From contig NZ_FZOF01000003.1 in the NCBI RefSeq assembly GCF_900188405.1, positions 372,001 to 436,000 on the forward strand: DNA of 64,000 nt, read 5' to 3'. The stretch is from Actinacidiphila glaucinigra (GTDB taxonomy: Bacteria; Actinomycetota; Actinomycetes; Streptomycetales; Streptomycetaceae). Both the position numbers and the translations under genes were made by a program. The notes below the pieces were generated by a model that saw only the letters and a program-made list of their open reading frames with translations, did not search any database and was not told where the DNA came from. Shown here in pieces: positions 43,168 through 52,413 of this stretch. Numbering within the stretch: the first letter of the stretch is position 1; every line of letters starts with the position of its first letter.

Positions 43168-44841
43168 TCAGCCCGTGGCGCCGGGCACGCGCCCGATGAC
43201 CGCGGCCAGGTCCGTCCCGGCGGGCAGGGTGCCGAAGGCCAGGCCCCGGTCGCCGGCCAGACGGGAGGCGCAGAAGGCGTCCGCGACCGGCGCCGGCGCG
43301 TGGCGCACGAGCAGCGAGCCCTGCAGCACCAGCGCCAGGCGCTCGACCAGCCGGCGCGCCCGCAGCGGGGCGTCCTCGGTGAGCACCAGTTCGCCGCGCA
43401 CCTGGCGCCAGGCCTCGTCGAGGCGGGCGTCGCCGCCCGCGGCGGCCTCGACCTCGGCGCGGAAGGCCTCCAGGGAGTCCGGCTCACGGGTGAGGGCACG
43501 CAGTACGTCCAGGGCGTTGACGTTGCCGGAGCCCTCCCAGATGCCGTTCAGCGGTGCCTCGCGGTAGAGCCGGGGCATGCCGGACGCCTCGTCATAGCCG
43601 TTGCCGCCCAGGCACTCCAGTGCCTCCGCGACCGCCGCGGGCTGCCGCTTGCACACCCAGTACTTGCCGACCGCGGTGGCCAGCCGCAGGAACGCCTGCT
43701 CCTGTGCGTCCCCGCGCCGGGCCCGGTCGACGGCGCCGGCGACGCGCAGCGCGAGGGTGGTGGCGGCCTCGGACTCCAGACCGAGGTCGGCGATGACGTT
43801 GCGCATCAGGGGCTGGTCGATCAGCCGCGCCCCGAACACCGAGCGGTGCCGGACGTGGTGGGCGGCCTGGGCGAGCGCGGCGCGGGTGCCGGCGGCGGAG
43901 CCGAGGATGCAGTCCAGCCGGGTCATGGTGACCATCTCGATGATGGTCCGCACCCCCTGGCCCTCGGGACCGACCAGCCAGCCCACGGTGTCGTCGAACT
44001 CCGGCTCGCTGCTGGCGTTGCTGCGGTTGCCGAGCTTGTCCTTCAGCCGCTGGATGCGGAAGGTGTTGCGGCTGCCGTCCGGCAGCACCCGGGGCACCAG
44101 GAAGCAGGACAGCCCCGCGGGGGCCTGGGCCAGCACGAGGAACAGGTCGTTCATGGGCGCGCTGGTGAACCACTTGTGCCCGCGCAGCCGCCAGGTGCCG
44201 TCCGGCTGCCCGGTGGCGGTGGTGGTGTTGGCCCGCACATCGGTGCCGCCCTGCTTCTCGGTCATCCCCATGCCGGCGAGGAGCCCGCGCTTGCCTGCCG
44301 GGGCGCGCAGTCCGGGGTCGTAGACGCGGCTGGTGAGCAGCGGCTCGTACACCGCCGCCAGCTCGGGTGCGGCGCGCAGCGCCGGGACGACGGCGTAGGT
44401 CATGGACACCGGGCAGCCGTGGCCGGCCTCGGCGGTGCTCCACACCATGAAGCCGGCCGCGCGCGCCACGTGGGCGCCGGGCCGGTCGTCGGCCCAGGGC
44501 GCTCCGGCGAGGCCCTCGGCGAGGGCGACCTCCATGAGCGCGTGGTAGGAGGGGTGGAAGTCCACCTCGTCCACGCGGTTGCCGTACCGGTCGTGGGTAC
44601 GCAGCACCGGTTCGTACCGGTTGGCCTCCTCGGCCCAGCGCTGCACCTGTTCCGATCCGGCGAGCCGGCCGAGGCGGTGCAGGTCGCCGGCGTACCACCC
44701 GGCCCCCTCGCGGCGCACGCCCTCCAGCAGCACGACGTCGTCGGCGACGTCGTGGCCGACCAGCGGCGGCGCCTGGTTGGTCACCTCGTGCGTGCGCGCG
44801 GCGGGGTTGCTGTGCGGCGCGGCGTCTGCGATCGCGGTCAT
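43168..44841 (-). CDS. AidB-like acyl-CoA dehydrogenase family protein
   Basis: A 557-residue flavoprotein of the AidB branch: about 150 residues longer than ordinary acyl-CoA dehydrogenases, with the AidB-type N-terminus THEVTNQAPPLVGHDVADDV. FAD segments are GMGMTEKQGGTDVRAN and HKWFTSAPMNDLFLVLAQ; the C-terminal ECLGGNGYDEASGMPRLYRE and GIWEGSGNVNALDVLRAL are clear. E. coli AidB is induced by alkylation and binds DNA, protecting it from alkylating agents, but lateral homologues may be plain dehydrogenases. It is followed upstream by a TetR gene 30 bases away on the same strand, which probably regulates it. Confidence 0.9.
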   Translation of the reverse strand: MTAIADAAPHSNPAARTHEVTNQAPPLVGHDVADDVVLLEGVRREGAGWYAGDLHRLGRLAGSEQVQRWAEEANRYEPVLRTHDRYGNRVDEVDFHPSYHALMEVALAEGLAGAPWADDRPGAHVARAAGFMVWSTAEAGHGCPVSMTYAVVPALRAAPELAAVYEPLLTSRVYDPGLRAPAGKRGLLAGMGMTEKQGGTDVRANTTTATGQPDGTWRLRGHKWFTSAPMNDLFLVLAQAPAGLSCFLVPRVLPDGSRNTFRIQRLKDKLGNRSNASSEPEFDDTVGWLVGPEGQGVRTIIEMVTMTRLDCILGSAAGTRAALAQAAHHVRHRSVFGARLIDQPLMRNVIADLGLESEAATTLALRVAGAVDRARRGDAQEQAFLRLATAVGKYWVCKRQPAAVAEALECLGGNGYDEASGMPRLYREAPLNGIWEGSGNVNALDVLRALTREPDSLEAFRAEVEAAAGGDARLDEAWRQVRGELVLTEDAPLRARRLVERLALVLQGSLLVRHAPAPVADAFCASRLAGDRGLAFGTLPAGTDLAAVIGRVPGATG

Positions 44842-44871
44842 GGCAGTCGGGCCCTTCGTGGTCGTGGGGAG

Positions 44872-45489
44872 TCAGACGGCGGGCGCGGCGCCCGCGCAGC
44901 GCAGGGACATCGCCACCAGTTCGGGGACGAGGTGCTCGGCGGCCGCGCCCTCGGCGGGGACGGACAGCGGGTCCACGAGCACCTCTCCGATGGCCCCGGT
45001 CAGCGCCGCCGCGGTGACCTCGGGGTCCTGGGCGGGCAGCAGCCCGGCGGCTGTCCCCTCGCGGATCACCTCGGCGAACACGGCGCGGTAGCGGCGCCGG
45101 AACTCCAGCCGTTCGGCGCCCACGGCCGGTTCCGCGGGCGCCGCGAGCAGGGCGTGGGCCAGCCCCCGGTTCTCCATGGCGCGGCGGGCGAAGACGGTGA
45201 CCCCCAGGGTCAGCCGCTGCACCGGGTCGCCGCCGCCGTCGCGCAGCACCTCGCCGAGCACCTCGACCTCGCGGCCCGAGGCCCGCCGGAACACCTCGAC
45301 CGCGAGCGCGCCCTTGGACGGGAAGTGCTGGTACACCGTGCCCACGGACATGCCGGCCGCGGCCGCCACCGCGGTGACGGACGCGTTCGCCCAGCCCACC
45401 TCGGCGACGACGGCCGTGGCGGCCGCCACCAGCTGCTCCCTGGCGGCGGCCAGGCGGTCCTGCACCGCGGGCGTCTTCCGGTAGGCCAT
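44872..45489 (-). CDS. TetR-family transcriptional regulator
   Basis: A 205-residue repressor. The N-terminal helix-turn-helix covers residues about 10-60, with SVTAVAAAAGMSVGTVYQHF as the recognition part; the C-terminal ligand domain is unassigned. ATG 45489 opens the frame. It is upstream of and on the same strand as the AidB-like gene (30 bases), so the two share a transcript and the regulator may respond to the substrate of that flavoprotein or to fatty acyl-CoA. Confidence 0.92.
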   Translation of the reverse strand: MAYRKTPAVQDRLAAAREQLVAAATAVVAEVGWANASVTAVAAAAGMSVGTVYQHFPSKGALAVEVFRRASGREVEVLGEVLRDGGGDPVQRLTLGVTVFARRAMENRGLAHALLAAPAEPAVGAERLEFRRRYRAVFAEVIREGTAAGLLPAQDPEVTAAALTGAIGEVLVDPLSVPAEGAAAEHLVPELVAMSLRCAGAAPAV

Positions 45490-45656
45490 GACAACAAGTG
45501 AAGCACCGTTCAGACCTTCATGCCAGCCCCGCGGAGGCCGTCGGGAGGCACTCCCGGAACGCCGGCATGCGGTGCGGCTGCGCGGGCGGGCGGGCCGGCC
45601 GACCGGCCACGATCAGCCCGCCGGCGCCGGCCGGGCCGCGGCCCGCTCCGGCCGGA

Positions 45657-47150
45657 TCACTCCCCGGAGTCGACGGCGGGGCGGCGAAGCTGCACCTCGG
45701 CGCCGGTCTGCTTGAAGGACTCCGCGGACACCGGAACGAGCACCGCGTCGCGGTGGAAGTCCCGGAGGTTCGTCGAGCCGCAGCTGATCATCGTCGAGGT
45801 GATCTTGGCCCGGGTGCGCTCCACGTTGTCGTACAGGCTGCCGGCGTAGGGCACATAGCCGTCGACGCCCTCCTCGAAGGCCATCCGGCCGCGCTGGCCG
45901 TACCGGGCCTCGTTCTGCGCGCGCCGGGAGCCCTCGCCCCAGTACTCCTTGTACCACTGGCCGCCGATCTGGAGCTTCCGCGAGGGGCTCTCGTCGAGCC
46001 GGGCGAAGTAGCGGCCGAGCATGATGAAGTCGGCGCCCATCGCCAGCGCCATCGCCATGTGCGAGTCGCTCAGCAGACCTCCGTCGCAGCACAGCGGCAC
46101 GTACACCCCGGTCTCCAGGGCATGGGCATCGCGCGCCTGGACGACGTCGAGCAGCGCCGAGGCCTGCCCGCGGCCGATGCCCTTCTGCTCCCGGGTGGTG
46201 CAGATCGCCCCGCCGCCGATCCCGACCTTCACGAACGCCGCGCCCGCGTCGGCCAGGTAGCGGAAGGCGCGGCCGTCGACGACGTTCCCCGCACCGACGA
46301 AAACGTCCTCGCCGTACGTCTCCCGGGCGAATTCGAGGGTCTTCGCCTGATACACGGAATAGCCGTCGGAGGAGTCCAGGCACAGCACGTCCGCACCGGC
46401 TTCCACCAGGGCGGGAATGCGGTCCTTGAAGTCACGGGAGTTGATGCCGGCGCCCACCCGCAGACGTTTCTCGGCGTCCACGCTCGCGCGGTGGTAGGTC
46501 TTGTGGGCCTGGTAGTCGCTCTTGAGGACCATGGAGACGACCCGGCCGCCGTCGACCACCGGCAGGACGTCCAGATGGTGCTGCCAGATCAGCTCGTTCG
46601 CCTCGGACAGCGAGACCGAGGCCGGCGCGGTGACCAGTCCGCTCCGTCCCCGCATCCGGTTGCCCGCGGACGCGCCTGCTCCGTGCCGCTCCAGGTGGAA
46701 GTCGTCGAGGCTGATGATCCCGGCGAACTCGCCGTCCGCCTCGCCGTTCTCCGTCACCACGGCGACGCCCTGCTCGGTGTCCGCCAGCAGCCGGGCAACC
46801 TCCCCGAGAGGCGTCCGCGGCGCGACGGTGACGTCGCCGGTCCGGAAGCCGGCCTTGTGCCGCTTCACCGCCAGCACGTCCGCGGCCTGGTCCTCGATCA
46901 GCTGGTTCTGGTGGATGAACGACAACCCGCCGACCTGCGCGAGCGCCACCGCCAGCGCCGGTGACGACACCGCCTGCATGATGGCGCTCACCATGGGGGT
47001 GGCGACCCGGATTCCCGGCTCCTCGCCGACTCGGTGACGCACCAGGGGCGCTCCGAGATCCACGGTGTCCGGCGTGCAGTCTTCGGTGGTCAGGCCCGGG
47101 ATGAGGAGGTACTCGCTGAGCGTGCGGGAAATCTCGGGGAGGATCTTCAC
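45657..47150 (-). CDS. IMP dehydrogenase, Tritrichomonas foetus-like type
   Basis: A 497-residue NAD-dependent enzyme converting IMP to XMP in GTP synthesis. The N-terminus TLSEYLLIPGLTTEDC, the two-CBS-domain insert (about residues 95-220), the catalytic loop GGGAICTTREQKGIGRGQ with the active Cys, and the mobile flap EEGVDGYVPYAG are all present; Arg-Tyr before the flap (ARYGQRG) argues for IMP dehydrogenase rather than GMP reductase. The protein resembles the T. foetus enzyme over its full length more than I would expect of housekeeping actinobacterial GuaB, so it is probably a second copy. The GTG at 47150 has GGAG 6 bases upstream. A long leader with alternative hairpins precedes it. Confidence 0.9.
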   Translation of the reverse strand: MKILPEISRTLSEYLLIPGLTTEDCTPDTVDLGAPLVRHRVGEEPGIRVATPMVSAIMQAVSSPALAVALAQVGGLSFIHQNQLIEDQAADVLAVKRHKAGFRTGDVTVAPRTPLGEVARLLADTEQGVAVVTENGEADGEFAGIISLDDFHLERHGAGASAGNRMRGRSGLVTAPASVSLSEANELIWQHHLDVLPVVDGGRVVSMVLKSDYQAHKTYHRASVDAEKRLRVGAGINSRDFKDRIPALVEAGADVLCLDSSDGYSVYQAKTLEFARETYGEDVFVGAGNVVDGRAFRYLADAGAAFVKVGIGGGAICTTREQKGIGRGQASALLDVVQARDAHALETGVYVPLCCDGGLLSDSHMAMALAMGADFIMLGRYFARLDESPSRKLQIGGQWYKEYWGEGSRRAQNEARYGQRGRMAFEEGVDGYVPYAGSLYDNVERTRAKITSTMISCGSTNLRDFHRDAVLVPVSAESFKQTGAEVQLRRPAVDSGE

Positions 47151-47531
47151 GTCGTCTCCAGAAGAGGAGCCTGCGTACCGGTCGGTGACGGACCGGCGGG
47201 GCTCGTGCGGGCAGTGCGGGTCGACGCCGGCCGGTGGCGCACTGCCGGAAGAACGCACTCTGGAGATCCCGAGAGCGGGCGCACCCGGCGGGGCAGTGCT
47301 CGCACGCGCGGCCGAACCGGCGGCGAGGGCACGCAGACCCGGTTCGCACGGTGCTGCACAGGCGCTGACTTCCATCACGCCATGCGGGATCCTACCGCGC
47401 CGCCGGTGTCCGTACGTCCGACGACCTGAGCGCCAAGGCCACTGTCACAGGCGGCGATTACGCTCTGCCGAAAGTGATCCACTCACTGCGGTTCACCCTC
47501 GGGGGCGGAAACCGCGCCGGAGGGGCGGGAC
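47151..47531. promoter_or_regulatory. 381-bp divergent intergenic region with structured leader of the IMP dehydrogenase gene
   Basis: No gene is apparent. On the minus strand a TAGGAT -10 (complement of 47399-47404) with a weak -35 would start transcription near 47392, giving a leader of about 240 bases. Within it are GGCAGTGC (47211-47218), GCACTGCC (47239-47246) and GGCAGTGC (47292-47299); the middle can pair with either outer copy but not both. A further 6-bp stem lies at 47179-47197. This layout resembles an attenuator. Confidence 0.5.
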
Positions 47532-48758
47532 ATGGGCGAGGACATGGTGACGGTTTCCTACGCCGTGGGTTGGGACACCGACACCCGCCGTGCGTTCGGA
47601 CCGCTGACGCGGGCGGAGGCGGAGGCGCGGGACGCAGCCGGGGACCCGTATGTGGTGCTGCACCGGCTCCCCGGGCGCGAGGTCCCCGCCGAGGTGCACC
47701 TCGTGGCCTGGCGTGACCTCTTCGTCGGGCAGTGGGCCCACGACGAGCTGGGTCGGCGGACGCACGAGATCGACCTCCGGCTCCTGGAGGACGACCGCCT
47801 GTTCCTGCGGCGGTACGTCGAACGACGCTACGCCTCACCGGAGCAGCCGGACCTGGCGCCCGACGCGTGGCAGCTCACGGTGGAGCTCCTCCCCGGTGGC
47901 AGGGGCAGGAAGATGCTGTACGAACGGGGCCGGAACGGAGGGTCGTTCCAGACCCTGGCCGATGTACCGGAGGAGCGGCGGTGGCACGACCGGAGCGGGT
48001 ACGGGGTTCGGGCGGCCGACGCGCCCCGGCCGCCGGACGGACCCGGGCCCGGTGCCGCGACAGCCGGGGAGCCGGCGTTCACCGGGGGCGAGGAGCCCGC
48101 GTCGTTGTGGCGTCCACCGAAGCCCCTGCGCATGGAACTGCCGGTCGACGACCTCTTCCGGCCGGGGAATCCCTTCCCCATGGAGCCCTGGGAGAAGACG
48201 GAGACGGCCGAACCGCAGCGCGTCGCCATGGTGCGGATCCCGTCCGGGCGTCTGGCCGTCTCGGACGCTCTCGCCGGCGGCCCCCGGGAACTCGCCGAGC
48301 GCATACCCCCCGGCGAATACGCGCTGGAGAGCGCCGTGGTCGTCGGCGAGGGCGAGTACGAGGGGGAGCGGTTCCCGGTCACCGACGAGCCCGCCGTGCG
48401 CCTTCTGATCCGGGACGAACCGGCCGTCGCCTGGGAGTTGGCGCTGAGCGAGGGCGACGATCCCCGCCTGCTCCTCGACGGCCACGCCTACGGTTTCGGC
48501 ACCGACGGGGCGTCAGGCAGCTTCGCGGACGCCGCGGCCTGGGAGACGCTGTCCGAGAAGGTCAGGCGCTGCTTCGAGGAGCAGGACGACGACGTGTGCG
48601 AGTCCGTCGCCGACGGCCACATACGTGCCGTCGACGAGGCGACCGGAGGCGAGCTGGTGACGTTCTGCACGGGGGGCGACGGGACGTGGCCGGTGTGGCT
48701 CGGCCGCTCCGCCGCCGGCGCGCTCGTCTCGGTCGTGGTGATCACGGCGTATCTCTAG
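47532..48758 (+). CDS. Hypothetical protein, Streptomyces type
   Basis: A 408-residue soluble protein I do not recognise with certainty; it may belong to the DUF5954 group. The N-terminal 140 residues look folded (WRDLFVGQWAHDELGRRTHE, LRRYVERRYA), then a Pro/Gly-rich linker (residues about 165-200) and a second domain with VAMVRIPSGRLAVSDALAGG and ESVADGHIRAVDEATGGEL. It ends in a hydrophobic stretch that is too short for a membrane helix. The ATG at 47532 follows GGAGGGG by 6 bases. It is divergent from the IMP dehydrogenase gene and convergent with the RNA methyltransferase gene. Confidence 0.75.
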   Translation: MGEDMVTVSYAVGWDTDTRRAFGPLTRAEAEARDAAGDPYVVLHRLPGREVPAEVHLVAWRDLFVGQWAHDELGRRTHEIDLRLLEDDRLFLRRYVERRYASPEQPDLAPDAWQLTVELLPGGRGRKMLYERGRNGGSFQTLADVPEERRWHDRSGYGVRAADAPRPPDGPGPGAATAGEPAFTGGEEPASLWRPPKPLRMELPVDDLFRPGNPFPMEPWEKTETAEPQRVAMVRIPSGRLAVSDALAGGPRELAERIPPGEYALESAVVVGEGEYEGERFPVTDEPAVRLLIRDEPAVAWELALSEGDDPRLLLDGHAYGFGTDGASGSFADAAAWETLSEKVRRCFEEQDDDVCESVADGHIRAVDEATGGELVTFCTGGDGTWPVWLGRSAAGALVSVVVITAYL

Positions 48759-48784
48759 CGCCGCGCCGGGGACTTGACTGCCCG

Positions 48785-50137
48785 TCAGGCGTCCTTCGTC
48801 GCCGGCTCCAGGATCGCCACGCACTCCACGTGGTGCGTCATCGGGAAGAGGTCGAACGCGCGCAACCGCCGCGGGGCGTACCCGGCCGCGGCGAAGTAGC
48901 CGAGGTCGCGGGCGAGGGCGGCCGGGTCGCAGGCGACGTAGGCGATGCGGCGGGGGCCGAGGGAGGCGACGTGCTCCACGGTGGCGCGGCCGGCGCCGGT
49001 GCGGGGCGGGTCGAGGACGACGAGGTCGGCCTCGGTGATCCCGGTGCGGGGCAGTGCGGACTCGACCTTGCCCTGCTCGATGCGGACGCGGTCGAAGTCG
49101 CCCAGGTTGTGCCGGGCGTCCTCCACGGCACGCTTGCCGGACTCGATGCCGAGGACGGCGCCGGTCTCGCCGACCCGCTCGGCCAGGGCGCCCGCGAACA
49201 GGCCCACGCCGCAGTAGAGGTCGAGTGCGGTCTCGCCCTTGCGCGGCATGAGGCCCTGCATGACGGCCTCGACGAGGAGCCCGGCGGCCATCGGGTGGAC
49301 CTGCCAGAAGCCACCCGAACCGACGCGCCAGGTGCGGTCGATCGCCCGCTCGCGCACAAAGCCGCGGCCGTGCACGCGGTGGATGCCGCCCTGCTCGTCG
49401 ACGCGCAGGACGGAGACAGGACGGTCGAGCTCGACGATGGGCAGCCGGGCACCGGGGCGGGGGGTGAGGATGACCTGGCGGTCGGAGGACCCGGTGGCGG
49501 CGATGGCCTCGACCGAGGCGATGCCGGACCAGTCGCGGGACTCGACGCCCAGCTCGGAGACGCCGGGGGCGGCGATCAGGCAGCGGTCGACGCGCTCGAC
49601 CTCGTGCGAGCGGTGGCGGCGCAGCCCCGCGTGGCCCTCGGAGTCGACGGCGTACTGGACGCGGGTGCGCCAGGCAGGGACCTCGCCCTTGGCGACCTTG
49701 TCGCCGGGGGCGGGTTCGACGGTGCCGTCCCAGCCGGCCTCCTCGGGGGTGAGGTGGGCGAGGCGCTCCAGCTGCTCGGTGATCACCTGCACCTTGAGCC
49801 GCCGCTGCGCGCCGGGGGCGGCGTGCTGCCAGTCGCAGCCGCCGCACTTGCCGGGGCCGGAGAACGGGCAGGGTGCCTCGACGCGGTCCGGGGAGGCCTC
49901 GAGGACCTCCACAGCGTCGGCGCGCAGGAAGCGCGAGTCCGGGCCGCCCTCGGTGATCTCGGCGACGACCCGCTCACCGGGCAGCGCGTGCCGGACGAAG
50001 ATCACCTGCGGGCGGTCGTGGCCCGGCAGGACCGTCCGCGCGATGCAGTGGCCGCCGTGCGCGACCGGGCCGACCTCGACCTCGTAGCGCTCGCCGACGA
50101 GGGCGTCGGCCTCGGGGGCCTTCGAACGGTGCTGCAT
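48785..50137 (-). CDS. TrmA/RumA-type SAM-dependent RNA (uracil-5-) methyltransferase
   Basis: A 450-residue enzyme predicted to methylate C5 of a uridine in tRNA or 23S rRNA. An N-terminal TRAM domain (YEVEVGPVAHGGHCIARTVL) is followed by the iron-sulphur Cys set CPFSGPGKCGGCDWQH. Next are the SAM motif ALDLYCGVGLFAGALAERV, the DPPRTGAGR motif and the nucleophile in YVACDPAALARDLGYF. It ends 27 bases from the convergent hypothetical gene. With the permease upstream it keeps the gene order of M. tuberculosis Rv2689c-Rv2690c. The target nucleotide is not known. Confidence 0.93.
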   Translation of the reverse strand: MQHRSKAPEADALVGERYEVEVGPVAHGGHCIARTVLPGHDRPQVIFVRHALPGERVVAEITEGGPDSRFLRADAVEVLEASPDRVEAPCPFSGPGKCGGCDWQHAAPGAQRRLKVQVITEQLERLAHLTPEEAGWDGTVEPAPGDKVAKGEVPAWRTRVQYAVDSEGHAGLRRHRSHEVERVDRCLIAAPGVSELGVESRDWSGIASVEAIAATGSSDRQVILTPRPGARLPIVELDRPVSVLRVDEQGGIHRVHGRGFVRERAIDRTWRVGSGGFWQVHPMAAGLLVEAVMQGLMPRKGETALDLYCGVGLFAGALAERVGETGAVLGIESGKRAVEDARHNLGDFDRVRIEQGKVESALPRTGITEADLVVLDPPRTGAGRATVEHVASLGPRRIAYVACDPAALARDLGYFAAAGYAPRRLRAFDLFPMTHHVECVAILEPATKDA

Positions 50138-50224
50138 GGCGGGACGGGCTCCTGGTTCACGAGGGGAACGGGGACGGCGAAGAACGAGCAGCTGACAAGT
50201 CTACGGCCCGCCGACGTCCCCGGT

Positions 50225-52276
50225 TCACACCCGCCCGCTGGGCTCCCGGCGCCGCTTGGCCGGCCCCACCTCGCCGCGCCGCACGGAGCCCGGCGCGTTC
50301 CACTCGGCGCCCTTGCGGGCCCGCAGCTTGGCACGCTCCGAGGACTCCAACTGCCAGGGCACGGAGGTGACCATGACGCCGGGGGTGAACAGCAGCCGGC
50401 CCTTGAGCCGCAGCGCGCTCTGGTTGTGCAGCAGGTGCTCGTACCAGTGCCCGACCACGTACTCCGGGATGAAGATCGAGACGACGTCGCGCGGGCTGCT
50501 GCGGCGCAGGCTCTTGACGTAGTCGATGATCGGCCGGGTGATCTCGCGGTACGGCGAGTCCAGCACCTTCAGCGGTACGTCGATGCCGCGCCGGTGCCAC
50601 TCGGCCTGCAGGGCCTTGGTGTCGGCCGGGTCCACGTTGATGCTGAGCGCCTCCAGCGTGTCCGACCGGAAGAGCTTAGCGTACGACAGGGCCCGCAGCG
50701 TGGGCTTGTGCACCTTGGAGACCAGGACGATGGAGTGCACGCGGGAGGGCTTGACCTCCTCCTCGCTGCGCTCCTCGGCGGCCGCGAGCTCGCTGGAGAC
50801 GCGGTCGTAGTGGCGCCGGATGGCCGTCATCACGCCGTAGAAGATGACCATGCCCAGCACGGCGACCCAGGCGCCGTGCGTGAACTTGGTGAGCAGGACG
50901 ACGACGAGCACGAGCCCGGTGAAGAAGGCGCCGAAGGTGTTGATCGCCCGGGCGCGGTTCATGCGGCGGCGCGCGGCGGGGTCGGTCTCGGTGGCCAGGT
51001 GCCGGTTCCAGTGCCGGACCATGCCGATCTGGCTGAGGGTGAAGGAGACGAAGACGCCGACGATGTACAGCTGGATCAGCCGGGTCGAGTCGGCACCGTA
51101 GATGTAGACCAGCACGCAGGCGAAGGCGGCGAGCAGCACGATGCCGTTGCTGAAGGCAAGGCGGTCGCCGCGGGTGTGCAGCTGGCGCGGCAGGTAGCGG
51201 TCCTGGGCGAGGATGGAGCCGAGCACCGGGAAGCCGTTGTACGCGGTGTTGGCGGCCAGGAACAGCACCAGCGCGGTGGCACCGGCCAGGAAGACGAACG
51301 GGATCGACCCGTCGCCGAAGACGGCGGAGGCGACCTGGGCGATGACCGGGTCCTGGGTGTAGCCGGCCCCGACCGGCTTGCCGTTCACCAGAAGGTCGGC
51401 GGCCGGGTTCTCGGCCATGCGCACATTGGTGTTGAGGGCGAGCGCGATGATGCCGCAGAACATGGTGACGGCCAGGACGCCCATCAGCGCCAGGGTCGTC
51501 GCCGCGTTCTTGGACTTCGGCTTGCGGAAGGCGGGCACACCGTTGCTGATCGCCTCGACACCGGTGAGCGCGGCACAGCCGGAGGAGAAGGCCCGCAGCA
51601 GGAGGAAGACGAGCGCGAAGCTCGCGAGTCCGGTGTGCTCGGCCTTGATGGTGTAGCCCGCGGTCGGCGCGTGCATCTCGTCGCCCATCGCGATCCGGAA
51701 GATCCCCCAGGCCAGCATGCAGAAGACGCCGAAGACGAAGGCGTAGGTGGGGATGGCGAAGATCGTCCCCGACTCGCGCACGCCGCGCAGGTTCATCAGC
51801 ATGAGCAGGACGATCATGCCGATGGCGCCCAGCACCTTGTGCTCGACGAAGAACGGCACGGCCGAGCCCAGGTTCTCCACGCCGGAGGCGACCGACACGG
51901 CCACGGTGAGGACGTAGTCGACCAGCAGGGCGCTGGCCACGGTGAGCCCGGCGCGCGGGCCGAGGTTGGTCGTCGCGACCTCGTAGTCGCCACCGCCGGA
52001 GGGGTAGGCGTGCACGTTCTGCCGGTACGAGGCGACAACGGTGAACATCAGCACGACGACCGCGACCGCGATCCAGGGGCTGAAGTGGTAGGCCGACACT
52101 CCCGCGATCGACAGGACGAGAAGCACCTCTCCGGGCGCGTACGCCACGGAGGACAGCGGGTCGGAGGCGAAGACGGGGAGCGCCAGCCTCTTGGGGAGGA
52201 GCGTCTCTCCGAGCCTGTCGCTGCGGAGCGCCCGCCCGATCAGGATCCGTTTCGGAAGGTCGGTCAGTTTGGACAC
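50225..52276 (-). CDS. APC-superfamily K+ permease, KimA-like
   Basis: A 683-residue membrane protein with about 12 hydrophobic segments and a 150-residue cytosolic C-terminal domain (from about 500) of USP-like appearance. It is close to Bacillus KimA, a high-affinity K+:H+ symporter, in segments such as LSSVAYAPGEVLLVLS, SYRQNVHAYPSGGGDYEVAT, LLVDYVLTVAVSVASGVENL and AFSSGCAALTGVEAISNGVP. It starts at GTG 52276 with a poor ribosome site and is divergent from the ceoB/ceoC pair, 137 bases away. The homologue Rv2690c has the same neighbours in M. tuberculosis. Amino-acid transport is the alternative; the K+ gene context favours potassium. Confidence 0.82.
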   Translation of the reverse strand: MSKLTDLPKRILIGRALRSDRLGETLLPKRLALPVFASDPLSSVAYAPGEVLLVLSIAGVSAYHFSPWIAVAVVVLMFTVVASYRQNVHAYPSGGGDYEVATTNLGPRAGLTVASALLVDYVLTVAVSVASGVENLGSAVPFFVEHKVLGAIGMIVLLMLMNLRGVRESGTIFAIPTYAFVFGVFCMLAWGIFRIAMGDEMHAPTAGYTIKAEHTGLASFALVFLLLRAFSSGCAALTGVEAISNGVPAFRKPKSKNAATTLALMGVLAVTMFCGIIALALNTNVRMAENPAADLLVNGKPVGAGYTQDPVIAQVASAVFGDGSIPFVFLAGATALVLFLAANTAYNGFPVLGSILAQDRYLPRQLHTRGDRLAFSNGIVLLAAFACVLVYIYGADSTRLIQLYIVGVFVSFTLSQIGMVRHWNRHLATETDPAARRRMNRARAINTFGAFFTGLVLVVVLLTKFTHGAWVAVLGMVIFYGVMTAIRRHYDRVSSELAAAEERSEEEVKPSRVHSIVLVSKVHKPTLRALSYAKLFRSDTLEALSINVDPADTKALQAEWHRRGIDVPLKVLDSPYREITRPIIDYVKSLRRSSPRDVVSIFIPEYVVGHWYEHLLHNQSALRLKGRLLFTPGVMVTSVPWQLESSERAKLRARKGAEWNAPGSVRRGEVGPAKRRREPSGRV

Positions 52277-52413
52277 CCCGCGATGTTAGAGGATCGTCAA
52301 GATTTCCGATCCCCCGCCCACCTATCGAGGGGTTACGTGCGTGTGTAGCTTTGGGCGCGGTCTGAGACCCTGAGAGGGATCGGCCGCAATTGTTGGCAGC
52401 CGGAAGGACGGTC

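Noticed and set aside
47732..52348. A 1538-codon plus-strand frame
   Set aside because: It is antisense or out of frame to four recognised genes (DUF, RNA methyltransferase, permease) and has only low-complexity Gly/Asp/Val-rich sequence.
52277..52413. Possible c-di-AMP (ydaO) riboswitch upstream of the KimA-like gene
   Set aside because: The divergent gap is only 137 bases and I see none of the expected structure.
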